The position numbers and the translations under genes were made by a program. From JAJFVC01 sp039698075 (GTDB taxonomy: Bacteria > Planctomycetota > Planctomycetia > Pirellulales > Thermoguttaceae), in the NCBI GenBank assembly GCA_039698075.1, contig JBDKTJ010000108.1:1-9293 (forward strand): a DNA stretch of 9,293 nucleotides, written 5' to 3'. Shown piece after piece: positions 1 through 6,500 of the stretch. Every line of letters starts with the position of its first letter. The stretch's first letter is position 1. The notes below the pieces were generated by a model, which did not search any database, was not told the origin of the DNA, and saw only the letters and a program-made list of their open reading frames with translations.

Positions 1-490
1 CGAAGGCCAAGTCGGGCACTTGCCGATCGTCCTTCGGGGCGTTTGGCAGATGCTCGACGTAGCGCACGGTGTCGTAGCCGGCGTAACCGACCGCGCCGCT
101 GCAAAACGGCGGCAACTCGGGCAGGTGGACCGCGTGAAACGATTCGACCTGACGCCGCAATTCGTCGAGCGGATTGTCGCAATCGAACTGGCGAGTGACC
201 AACGTGGGCGCGCCGCCGGCCGACACGCCGGAGTACGCATTGGTCGTCACGCGACGCCCATAGGCCTCAATCTCAAAAAACGGATCGACGGCCAGAAAGC
301 TGTATCGCCCCACTTTTTCGCCGCCGATGACGCTCTCGAACAAACAGGCGCAGCGGCCGGCGTCCAACCGATGAAACGCGCTGACCGGCGTGAGCGAATC
401 GCTCACCAGTCGACGATAGACAGGCGCCAGATTGGCGTCGGCGGCCAACCGCTCGAACGTCTCGAAGTCAGGAAAGTGGGAAATTGCCAT
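1..490 (-). CDS. trpE: Anthranilate synthase component I, N-terminal part (cut by window edge)
   Basis: Anthranilate synthase component I converts chorismate plus ammonia or glutamine nitrogen to anthranilate, the first committed step of tryptophan synthesis in the cytoplasm; it normally works with a TrpG glutamine amidotransferase. Reading the minus strand from the ATG at 490 gives 163 open codons to the window edge. The translation has the family N-terminal pattern: NLAPVYRRL near residue 20, a LTPVSAF stretch near 33-39, LFES at 50-53 (the segment that forms the tryptophan feedback site in known TrpE), and GRYSFLAVDP at 61-70. The catalytic C-terminal chorismate-binding domain lies outside the window, so catalytic residues cannot be checked. 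No clear Shine-Dalgarno precedes the ATG. The gene starts 31 bases after the ndk stop on the same strand, so the two are probably co-transcribed. The related PabB is the main alternative; the LFES and GRYSFLAVDP pattern favours TrpE. Confidence 0.88.
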   Translation of the reverse strand, partial: MAISHFPDFETFERLAADANLAPVYRRLVSDSLTPVSAFHRLDAGRCACLFESVIGGEKVGRYSFLAVDPFFEIEAYGRRVTTNAYSGVSAGGAPTLVTRQFDCDNPLDELRRQVESFHAVHLPELPPFCSGAVGYAGYDTVRYVEHLPNAPKDDRQVPDLAF

Positions 491-521
491 GAGAGGGTCG
501 CGGGGGTAAAACGATCGAAGG

Positions 522-923
522 TCAGCCGGGGAAGAAGATTTCGATTTCCCGCTTGGCCGACTCGGGACTGTCGGACGCGTGGACCAGGTTCATCTGTTGA
601 CTTGCGCTGAAATCGCCGCGGATGGTGCCCGGGGCGGCTTCGAGCCCGTTGGTCGCGCCGACCATGCCGCGGATCACGCGGACGGCCTGCGGGCCCTCGA
701 CGATCATCGCCACGATCGGTCCGCCGGTGATGAACGCTTCAAGTTCCGGATACCAGGCTTTGTGAATATGCTCGGCATAGTGGCGTTTGGCCAGTTCCGG
801 CGTCACGCGCATCAACCGCATCGCGGCGATTTCGAGGCCCTTGTCTTCAAATCGGGCCAACACACGGCCGATCAGCCGCCGACGAACGCAGTCGGGCTTC
901 AACAACACGAGAGAACGTTCCAT
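522..923 (-). CDS. ndk: Nucleoside diphosphate kinase
   Basis: Transfers the gamma phosphate of ATP to other (d)NDPs through a phosphohistidine intermediate and so balances cytoplasmic nucleotide pools. The 133-residue product is a full-length minimal NDK. It has the N-terminal beta strand ending in KPD (Lys9), the nucleotide-site stretch TNGLEAAPGTIRGDF at about 91-105, and the catalytic His115 in NLVHASDS. The usual HGSDS of the family is HASDS here, and TNP is TNG; neither touches the catalytic histidine. The ATG at 923 is preceded by AAGGG with 8 bases of spacing, and a strong promoter lies just upstream (962-990), so the start is secure. It is the first gene of a minus-strand pair with trpE. 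Nothing suggests damage or transfer. Confidence 0.96.
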   Translation of the reverse strand: MERSLVLLKPDCVRRRLIGRVLARFEDKGLEIAAMRLMRVTPELAKRHYAEHIHKAWYPELEAFITGGPIVAMIVEGPQAVRVIRGMVGATNGLEAAPGTIRGDFSASQQMNLVHASDSPESAKREIEIFFPG

Positions 924-961
924 GAGGCAATCCCTTCGAAAATCCTTCCAGGAAACCGGTT

Positions 962-990
962 ATTATAGGAGATTCGGCTCCGTCGCTCAA
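962..990 (-). promoter_or_regulatory. Sigma70-type promoter for ndk-trpE
   Basis: On the minus strand a -35 box TTGAGC (990-985) and a perfect -10 box TATAAT (967-962) are separated by exactly 17 bases. Transcription would begin near 955, leaving a leader of about 32 bases that contains the AAGGG ribosome site of ndk. This is the best-matching promoter I found in the window. Confidence 0.75.
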
Positions 991-1023
991 GGTTCACCCG
1001 CAGGCGGTGGTCTGAAGCGGCGG

Positions 1024-1052
1024 TTGCCGGGTTTCCGCGGGCCGGGTACGAT
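1024..1052 (+). promoter_or_regulatory. Possible promoter for the U32 gene
   Basis: TTGCCG (1024-1029) and TACGAT (1047-1052) are spaced by 17 bases, each matching four of six consensus positions. Start of transcription near 1059 would give a leader of about 32 bases before the ATG at 1091. It lies back to back with the ndk promoter in the divergent intergenic region. The match is modest in GC-rich DNA and may be chance. Confidence 0.35.
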
Positions 1053-1090
1053 GAGGAGTGTTTCTTGAAACCTGTCCGACCAACCGCCCG

Positions 1091-3499
1091 ATGCCCGAAT
1101 CCGCCCATCCGCCGCGATCCGTCGAATTGATGGCCCCCGCCGGCGATTGGGACTGCGTGGCCGCGGCGGTCGAAAACGGCGCCGACGCCGTCTATTTTGG
1201 GCTGCAAAACGGCTTCAACGCCCGGGCCAAGGCCTCGAACTTTCGCGAAGAGGACCTGCCCCGGCTGATGGACGATCTGCATGTCCATGGCGTTCGCGGC
1301 TATCTGACGCTCAACACGCTGGTGTTCGACGACGAACTGCCGGCGGTCGAGCGGTCGGCCCGATCGGCCGTGCGGGCGGGCGTCGACGCCGTGTTGGTGC
1401 AGGATGTCGGACTGCTGCGGCTTTTGCATCGTTTATGTCCCGAATTGCCGCTGCACGCCTCCACGCAAATGACGCTCAGCAGCGCCGAGTGCATCTGCGA
1501 GGCGCAGTCGCTGGGCATTCGCCGGGTCGTGTTGCCGCGCGAGCTTTCGATCGCCGAAATCGCCGCGATCCGCCGGCAGACGGACGTTGAATTGGAGGCG
1601 TTCGTCCACGGCGCGTTGTGTCTGAGCTATTCGGGCCAGTGTTTGGCGAGCCTGTCGTTGGGGGGACGGAGCGCCAATCGCGGTCGATGCGCGCAGCCGT
1701 GCCGGTTGCCCTATCAGGTCGTGACCGACGCGACCGGCAGCCGCGTCGACCGACGCTATCCGTTGAGTCCGCACGATCTGGCGGCTTACGATCGGGTGGC
1801 GAGGCTTTGCGAGGCCGGCGTCTCGGCCCTAAAAATCGAAGGCCGCCTAAAGCCGCCCGCATACGTGGCCATCGCCACCCATTGCTACCGCGAGGCGTTG
1901 GACGTCTGTCAAAATTCCCTCGCCTGCCGGGAGAGGGAAGCGTCGCCAAGTCCCGAGGAACTCGCCGAGTTGGAGACGACTTTTTCACGCGGCTTCTGCC
2001 ACGGTTGGCTGGATGGCGACGACCATCAGGCGTTGGTGTCAGGCCAAAGTTCGGCCCATCGGGGGAGTCTGCTCGGCTGCGTGCGCGGCGTTGGCGGCGA
2101 TCGGATCGTCGTCGAGTTGTCCGGCCCGGTCCAACGCGGCGACGGCGTCGTGTTCGAGGCGGACCGCAGCCAGGGCGACGAGCAGGGCGGCCGCGTTTAT
2201 GAGATTTTCCAAAACCGGCAGCCGTTGAAAACCGCGACGACCGGATCGGTCGAACTGGCCTTCCGGTACAACTCGATCGACCTGTCGAAAATCCATTTGG
2301 ACCAAAAGGTCTGGAAAACCGACGATCCGCGGACGGCCCAGCGGATTCGCCGACGTCGGGTGGACCGCGACGCGCGACGCCGCACGGCCTTGGACATCAC
2401 GGTTGAGGCGTCGTCAGGTCATCCGTTGTGCGTCATTGCAAGGACCGACGCCGGCGTCCAGTGCCGCGTCGAATCGCAACAGCCGTTGGCCGAAGCCACC
2501 AAACATCCGCTGACCGTCGAAACGCTCACCGAACAGTTCGGCCGGTTGGGCCAGACCGCGTATCAGTTGCGGAGCCTTGAGGCTGAAATCCACGGGCGTC
2601 CGATGGCGCCGCTGAGCGTTTTGGGCCAACTGCGCCACGAGTTGGTCGAGCGACTGAACGCCGCCGGCTGGCCCAAACGGACCGTGTCGCCCGAGTCCGC
2701 GCTGGCCTCGCTCGAAAAAGAAATTACGCGGCCCATTCCTCAACCCAACGTTTCCGGTCCGCAGTTCCACGTTCTCTGCCGATCGCTCGAACAGGTGGAA
2801 GCGGCCTTGAAATGCCGTCCGGCCAGCGTGATCGTCGACGTTCAAGAGCCCGGCGACTGCGATCGGACCGTGCGGACCGTTCGTACGGCCGGCGTTCAGG
2901 TCGCATTGGCCGCTCCGCGGATCCACAAGCCGGGCGAATCCGACGTTTTTGAGTCGCTGGCCCGATGCCGGCCCGATGCCGTGTTGGTCCGCAATTTGGC
3001 GGGCCTGGCGTTTTTTCGACGGCTCGGCATTCCGAGGATCGCCGACTTCTCGCTCAACGCCGTCAATCGTCTCACGCTGGCGTGGCTTGTCGCCCAAGGC
3101 GCCGGGCGAGTGACGGCCGCCTACGATCTGGACGAGCGGCGATTGCTGGATCTGGCCGCGGCGGTCGAGCCCGATCGTCTGGAAGTGATCGTCCATCGGC
3201 ACACTCCGATGTTCCATAGCGAACATTGTCTGTTCTGCAATTTGCTGTCGGAATCGCACAACCGGCAAGATTGTGGGCGATGGTGCCGCCGCAACGCGCT
3301 TCGGCTGCGCGATCGCCTCGGCGTCGAACATCCGGTGCAGGCCGATCGCCAATGCCGCAACACGGTCTTTCATGGCCAGCCGGAAAGCCTGATGCAACAG
3401 CTTTCGGAACTCGAACGCCGCGGCGTCCGGCATTTTCGCGTGGAATTGCTCACCGAAACCACCCCGGCCGAGGTCCGCCGCCTGCTGCCAGGCCCGTAG
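1091..3499 (+). CDS. U32 family protein, RlhA/TrhP-like Fe-S RNA hydroxylase type (802 aa)
   Basis: Members of this family once called collagenase-like peptidases are now known as prephenate-dependent RNA hydroxylases (RlhA on 23S rRNA, TrhP on tRNA) or UbiU/UbiV ubiquinone hydroxylases, built on a TIM-like barrel with an Fe-S cluster. The N-terminal barrel starts with VELMAPAGDW (11-20) and GADAVYFG (30-37). The U32 signature EAFVHGALC then SGQC is at 169-184, followed by GRCAQPC, giving Cys177, 184, 200 and 204 as likely cluster ligands; KIEGR at about 248-252 closes the barrel. A long middle part (about 300-550) fits the DUF3656-type region of RlhA. The C-terminus has a second cysteine set (713, 716, 728, 732, 755) in a barrel-like repeat. 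I chose the ATG at 1091 because family homology begins just after it; an in-frame GTG at 1058 adds 11 residues. Neither has a well-spaced Shine-Dalgarno. RlhA is the closest activity I would guess, but the substrate cannot be read from sequence. Confidence 0.88.
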   Translation: MPESAHPPRSVELMAPAGDWDCVAAAVENGADAVYFGLQNGFNARAKASNFREEDLPRLMDDLHVHGVRGYLTLNTLVFDDELPAVERSARSAVRAGVDAVLVQDVGLLRLLHRLCPELPLHASTQMTLSSAECICEAQSLGIRRVVLPRELSIAEIAAIRRQTDVELEAFVHGALCLSYSGQCLASLSLGGRSANRGRCAQPCRLPYQVVTDATGSRVDRRYPLSPHDLAAYDRVARLCEAGVSALKIEGRLKPPAYVAIATHCYREALDVCQNSLACREREASPSPEELAELETTFSRGFCHGWLDGDDHQALVSGQSSAHRGSLLGCVRGVGGDRIVVELSGPVQRGDGVVFEADRSQGDEQGGRVYEIFQNRQPLKTATTGSVELAFRYNSIDLSKIHLDQKVWKTDDPRTAQRIRRRRVDRDARRRTALDITVEASSGHPLCVIARTDAGVQCRVESQQPLAEATKHPLTVETLTEQFGRLGQTAYQLRSLEAEIHGRPMAPLSVLGQLRHELVERLNAAGWPKRTVSPESALASLEKEITRPIPQPNVSGPQFHVLCRSLEQVEAALKCRPASVIVDVQEPGDCDRTVRTVRTAGVQVALAAPRIHKPGESDVFESLARCRPDAVLVRNLAGLAFFRRLGIPRIADFSLNAVNRLTLAWLVAQGAGRVTAAYDLDERRLLDLAAAVEPDRLEVIVHRHTPMFHSEHCLFCNLLSESHNRQDCGRWCRRNALRLRDRLGVEHPVQADRQCRNTVFHGQPESLMQQLSELERRGVRHFRVELLTETTPAEVRRLLPGP
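1915..1939. repeat. Small palindrome inside the U32 coding sequence
   Basis: TTCCCTC (1915-1921) and GAGGGAA (1933-1939) form a 7-bp inverted repeat around an 11-base centre. It encodes residues about 275-283 (SLACREREA), which fall between the end of the N-terminal barrel (YREALD) and the next conserved-looking block (SPEELAELETTFSRGF). The form, CCCTC ... GGGAGAGGG, resembles dispersed REP-like palindromes found in many GC-rich genomes, here kept in frame in a loop. That it is a dispersed repeat is inference from form only. Confidence 0.4.
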
Positions 3500-3703
3500 A
3501 AATGATTGTCAATCTGCCTCCACGACGCGAAATTACGTAAATTACAGAAGATACGAATTGAAGGAAAGCAAGGCGGCTTGTGGTAGCATAAAAACTTTCC
3601 CTGTTGGCTTGCGGTCCAACCATCTTGTGTCTTGCGTCGAGCGGCCGTTTCGGATACTCTTTGCCGCCCCTTGGGTTGGTGGCTTTCGGGACGGTGTCTT
3701 TTC

Positions 3704-4186
3704 ATGGATTACGAAGTTCAACGAAGCGCGAGGCATTGCAGCGTCACCGGGCGGGAGTTTGGCCCCGGCGAGGTGTTTTATTCCGTGTTGACGGCCGACG
3801 GTGCGACGTTGAATCGGACGGACTATTCGCCGGAAGCGTGGCAAGGGCCGCCCGCCGAGTGCGTCGGCTGGTGGAAATCGCAGATTCCCGATCGAAACTC
3901 CGCTCGAAAACACTGGGCGCCGAATGACGTGATGCTTCAGTTTTGGGAGGAGTTGGCCGAGCAGCCCGACCGACGGGACATGCGTTATGTGCTGACGCTT
4001 TTGCTGGTGCGGCGTCGCGTGTTTCGATTGGAGGAAGAGGGGACCGCCTCGGACGGCCCGGATGGCCAGCCTTGGTTGGCGGTGTATTGCCCTCGTCGCG
4101 AAACGACCTATCGGGTGCCGGTCGTTCCGCCCGATCCGCAACGGGTCGAAACGATTCAAGAAGAGTTGGCGGCGATGCTCCGATGA
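3704..4186 (+). CDS. Small Trp-rich protein of unknown function (160 aa)
   Basis: I do not recognise a named family. The product starts MDYEVQ and shows CSVTGREFGPGEVFYSVL at 12-29, then a Trp-containing AECVGWW block at about 51-57, a mostly helical charged middle (FWEELAEQPDRRDMRY and a LLLVRRRVFRLEE stretch) and a YCPRRETTYRVPVVPP segment near the end. There is no signal peptide or membrane segment, so it is probably cytoplasmic. Two cysteines (12 and 53) stand in the N-terminal half and could form a small metal or structural site, but there is no complete zinc motif. I chose the ATG at 3704 over an upstream in-frame TTG (3632) because the extra 24 residues look like non-coding translation. 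The stop overlaps the next gene's ATG (ATGA, 4183-4186), implying translational coupling with the LolA-like lipoprotein. The 204 bases upstream (3500-3703) hold no other gene and no convincing promoter. Confidence 0.75.
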   Translation: MDYEVQRSARHCSVTGREFGPGEVFYSVLTADGATLNRTDYSPEAWQGPPAECVGWWKSQIPDRNSARKHWAPNDVMLQFWEELAEQPDRRDMRYVLTLLLVRRRVFRLEEEGTASDGPDGQPWLAVYCPRRETTYRVPVVPPDPQRVETIQEELAAMLR

Positions 4187-5172
4187 CGGAGAAATCTGCG
4201 ATGGAAAAAGTGGAGCGTACAAAGCGGCCCGTGGTCCGTGATGCCTTGTCTTCCGCTCCACGTCCCTCGGCGTTGAGTTTCTTGCTGTTGCTGGCGGGCC
4301 TGTTTTCGTTTTGCGGGGCCGGGTGTCCGCAGATGTTGCAGCGATACTCCAACCCGTTGCCGAGAGTGTTGCCGCCCTCGCCGACGTTGCAGCAAGTGAT
4401 CGAGGTGGTCAACCGCAACAGCTCGCAAATCCAGTCGTTTTCGACCAGTCATGCCTCGATCAGCGGACGCGATTTTCCGACGCTCGGCGCCAGCGTGGCG
4501 TTCGAGCGGCAGCGGCGATTTCGACTTCGGGCGGGCACCGGCCTGACTGGCACCGAACTGGACGTCGGCAGCAACGACGAGTTGTTTTGGGTTTGGATGC
4601 GGCGCAACCAGCCGCCGGCGCAATATTATTGCCGTCACGACCAGTTTGCTTCCAGCCCGGCCAAACGGTCCTTGCCGTTCGAGCCCACCTGGCTGATCGA
4701 GGCCCTGGGCGTGACGCAGTTCGATCCGGCGATGCCGCATCAAGGCCCGAAAACGCTGCCCAACGACCGGCTTCGGATCGACACGATCATGAACACGCCG
4801 GACGGCCCTGTGACGAAAATCACCATTCTCGACGGCTCGCAGGGCTGGATTTTGGAGCAATACGTGTACGACGCCCGGCGTCAGTTGCTGGCCAGCTCCA
4901 CGGCCAGTGGGCATCGTCGCGATCCGTTGAGCGGGCTGGTGATGCCCACCGTGGTGAACGTCACTTGTCCGGCGGCCCAGTTGGCCATGCGAATCGACCT
5001 GGGGCCGGTCGAAATCAATCGTCCGGCGAGCGATACGGCTTCGCTGTGGTCGATGCCGAACTATCCCAACACGCCGCTGGTCAATCTGGCCGATCCGAAC
5101 AGTTATCCGCCCGTCGCCCCGGTGGCGTCCGGCCCGCGCGCGGCCAACCGCGGACGCCGCACGACGCGGTAG
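4183..5172 (+). CDS. Secreted LolA-like protein, probable lipoprotein (329 aa)
   Basis: A long basic N-region (1-29) leads into a hydrophobic stretch SALSFLLLLAGLFSF (29-43) and GAGC at 45-48, so export with lipidation at Cys48 is likely, although Gly at -3 departs from the usual Leu of the lipobox. The mature part begins with a helix (LQQVIEVVNRNSSQIQSF, about 69-86), followed by beta-strand patterns such as ASVAFERQRRFRLRA, a LFWVWMRR strand and YYCRHDQF. This order resembles the LolA/LolB/outer-membrane-lipoprotein-sorting fold, a half-barrel that binds lipid or lipoprotein acyl chains; the assignment is from pattern, not a conserved motif. The tail (about 295-329) is Pro/Arg-rich and probably disordered. 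The start at 4183 overlaps the preceding stop by ATGA; a second in-frame ATG at 4201 has GGAG nine bases upstream and would shorten the protein by six residues. The overlap suggests a two-gene unit with the unknown protein before it. Confidence 0.78.
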   Translation: MTEKSAMEKVERTKRPVVRDALSSAPRPSALSFLLLLAGLFSFCGAGCPQMLQRYSNPLPRVLPPSPTLQQVIEVVNRNSSQIQSFSTSHASISGRDFPTLGASVAFERQRRFRLRAGTGLTGTELDVGSNDELFWVWMRRNQPPAQYYCRHDQFASSPAKRSLPFEPTWLIEALGVTQFDPAMPHQGPKTLPNDRLRIDTIMNTPDGPVTKITILDGSQGWILEQYVYDARRQLLASSTASGHRRDPLSGLVMPTVVNVTCPAAQLAMRIDLGPVEINRPASDTASLWSMPNYPNTPLVNLADPNSYPPVAPVASGPRAANRGRRTTR

Positions 5173-5280
5173 GACGTTGCAGGACCGTATTTCTTGCCTC
5201 GATAAAGAAGGCGGCCTTGTGACGCAAAAAGCGACGACGCACCCGGCGGCAGAGATTCGTCAGGAATCGCAAGAAAACAC

Positions 5281-5307
5281 AAAAGCCCATGAAAACAAGG
5301 GCTTTTT
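5281..5307. terminator. Bidirectional Rho-independent terminator
   Basis: AAAAGCCC (5281-5288) pairs with GGGCTTTT (5299-5306) around a 10-base loop, with a T5 run on the plus strand (5303-5307) and a T4 run on the minus strand. It sits 108 bases after the lipoprotein stop and 47 bases beyond the 3' end of the minus-strand tRNA fragment, so it can end both units. Before integration it was probably the native terminator of the tRNA gene. Confidence 0.7.
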
Positions 5308-5353
5308 GCGAAAAACTGCGAGTGGTTGCTTCTTGTTGCAAACCACCCAAAAG

Positions 5354-5394
5354 TAGCGGCGGTAGGAGTCGAACCTACGACACGCGGATTATGA
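5354..5394 (-). other. Displaced tRNA(CAT) 3' half: attachment-site remnant of an integrated element
   Basis: Read on the minus strand this is the 3' half of a tRNA: U33 (5394), anticodon CAT (5393-5391), A37-A38, anticodon-stem 3' strand TCCGC (5388-5384), variable loop GTGTC, T-arm GTAGG / TTCGACT / CCTAC (5378-5362), acceptor strand CGCCGCT (5361-5355) and discriminator A73 (5354), with no encoded CCA. The 5' half is absent: bases beyond 5394 cannot form the GCGGA strand needed for the anticodon stem, and no D-arm follows. A break at the anticodon loop is typical of tyrosine-recombinase att sites. The geometry places the element to the right and predicts a complete tRNA-Met or tRNA-Ile2 gene at its far end. 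A decayed tRNA pseudogene is the alternative, but the preserved half is intact. Confidence 0.85.
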
Positions 5395-5534
5395 TTAGTA
5401 CAGGGGCATTCTCCCACTGTTCTCTGCGTGTCGCAAGTCTCTGGAAACCAGGGTTTTTATGCCGTGATTTAGGGCGTTGGTTCAAAAAACGTACTGGACA
5501 CAGGTACGGTTCCTGGTATTGTTGGATGAGCATT

Positions 5535-5573
5535 GCCGGGAAGGGCGGGTAGCTCCCGCCCAAGTGGCCCGGC
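5535..5573. repeat. Composite GC-rich hairpin in the element leader
   Basis: An inner perfect stem GGGCGGG (5543-5549) / CCCGCCC (5555-5561) with loop TAGCT is flanked by an outer stem GCCGGG (5535-5540) / CCCGGC (5568-5573), separated by small internal loops (2 and 6 bases). It has no T-tract. It lies in the 251-base gene-free stretch (5395-5645) between the tRNA remnant and the first element gene and could be a recombinase or accessory-factor site, a leader RNA structure, or a cruciform. Confidence 0.6.
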
Positions 5574-5589
5574 GGGTGTTCAGGGAAAA

Positions 5590-5639
5590 CCTAATCGCCC
5601 CTGATGCCCGCCGAGCCGACCCGCTGAGAAAGGATTAGG
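5590..5639. repeat. Inverted repeat bracketing the leader of the 280-aa gene
   Basis: CCTAATC (5590-5596) and GATTAGG (5633-5639) are perfect 7-base inverted repeats 36 bases apart. The right arm overlaps the ribosome-binding AGGA (5637-5640) of the gene starting at 5646, so pairing in RNA would hide the ribosome site. Either a translational control hairpin or a two-site operator is possible. Confidence 0.45.
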
Positions 5640-5645
5640 ACTCTC

Positions 5646-6488
5646 ATGGCGACGAAGCCGAACGGCAGGAAGTCTAAGGCGACCAATTCATTCGGTCCTG
5701 AGCTGGTTTGGGAGTACCCTTGCAACGCCCCAGCGATTCTTCGGCCGCGTATGGCCCCCGACGAGCGGGCATGGCACCTTATTGAGCTAGGGATACCAGC
5801 AGCGACGGCAGCCGAACTGTTGGCCGATGCCCCCAGTGTAATGAACCATGCCGCGATTGTGGCCATAGCCAATGATTGGCTTGAGGCTCACGGGCAGCCG
5901 ACAATCATACCCGACCCACGCCCGACAGTACCCCGCCCGCCGCAATGGGCCACGCCGGAGGAACTTCGACAGCATTGCCAAAAGCTGAGAAACGATTGGC
6001 TGGAAGCTGACCCCAACGACAACGCACATTGCCACTTCGCCCATAGCTACCTGGAAGACTTATTGCGGGCCATGCGTGCAATGCCTGATCGTTCCGCCCC
6101 CCCTCCGATGCTGCACGTGGCGACAATCGAAGATGCTTTGCAGGCCGTTGATGCCGTGGTGAGATGGTGTGACGAAAACAAAAATGCCAAAGTGGATCGG
6201 CCGGAAGAGGTGTTGCATGATGCCGAGGCAATCGACAGAGGTGTCGCCCCACGTAATGAGTGGATTATGCAACAGTACGACGCGCACGGAACTGACACCT
6301 ACCACAAACCGGCGAAGATTTACACTAAGTGGAAAGCCATGACGGCAACCGAACGGGCGTCAATCTGCCCCGACAGCCCGAACAAGATCAGCAAGGCAAC
6401 GGTTGACCAGGTTGTCAAACTCGCCCGCAAGGAACGCAACTGTCAGGATCTCGCGAAGCCAAAGCGGACGCCGCGAAAGAAAACATAG
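5646..6488 (+). CDS. Unrecognised element-encoded protein (280 aa)
   Basis: I do not recognise a family. The ATG at 5646 has AGGA five bases upstream. The product is soluble, with no signal peptide or membrane segment. Residues about 38-85 are helical and Ala-rich (PDERAWHLIELGIPAATAAE onward), then a Pro-rich linker (about 85-100). A helical middle follows, with NDWLEADPND and a stretch containing SYLEDLLRAM. Near 165-185 lies TIEDALQAVDAVVRWCDEN, and the C-terminal 80 residues (about 205-265) have a pattern compatible with a winged-helix or helix-turn-helix (NEWIMQQYDAHG, then KISKATVDQVVKLARKE). It ends in a basic tail KPKRTPRKKT. This suggests nucleic-acid binding, by inference only. It is separated from the downstream operon by its own control region and sits next to the attachment site, a position where elements carry cargo or recombination accessory genes. 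Confidence 0.7.
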   Translation: MATKPNGRKSKATNSFGPELVWEYPCNAPAILRPRMAPDERAWHLIELGIPAATAAELLADAPSVMNHAAIVAIANDWLEAHGQPTIIPDPRPTVPRPPQWATPEELRQHCQKLRNDWLEADPNDNAHCHFAHSYLEDLLRAMRAMPDRSAPPPMLHVATIEDALQAVDAVVRWCDENKNAKVDRPEEVLHDAEAIDRGVAPRNEWIMQQYDAHGTDTYHKPAKIYTKWKAMTATERASICPDSPNKISKATVDQVVKLARKERNCQDLAKPKRTPRKKT

Positions 6489-6500
6489 CGGGGAAGATAT

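Noticed and set aside
20..610. Plus-strand open frame of 196 codons at the left edge
   Set aside because: It is antisense to trpE and ndk, both of which show clear family motifs on the minus strand.
1058..1090. GTG start extending the U32 protein by 11 residues
   Set aside because: The extension (FLETCPTNRP-like) has no family similarity, no spaced ribosome site, and would start almost on the predicted transcription start; the ATG at 1091 is preferred.
2414..3433. Long minus-strand open frame (339 codons) opposite the U32 gene
   Set aside because: It lies wholly antisense to a strongly supported gene, has low-complexity Arg/Gln/Pro-rich translation with no motif, and is the kind of mirror frame GC-rich codon use produces.
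3558..3589. TTGAAG ... TAGCAT as a promoter for the 160-aa gene
   Set aside because: The spacing is 20 bases and both boxes are weak matches, so it cannot be told from chance.
3744..4418. Minus-strand open frame across the 160-aa gene and start of the lipoprotein gene
   Set aside because: No recognisable domain, and Arg/Pro/Ser-rich as expected for a mirror frame; the plus-strand pair has better starts and a signal peptide.
5322..5346. Hairpin GTGGTTGC / GCAAACCAC next to the tRNA remnant as a second terminator or att arm
   Set aside because: It has a bulge, no T-tract on either strand and no second copy in the window; too weak to call.
5289..5552. Open frame of 87 codons across the att remnant containing RSRTYDTRIM
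   Set aside because: This peptide pattern is a well-known artefact of translating the reverse strand of a tRNA T-arm; the DNA is explained by the tRNA fragment.
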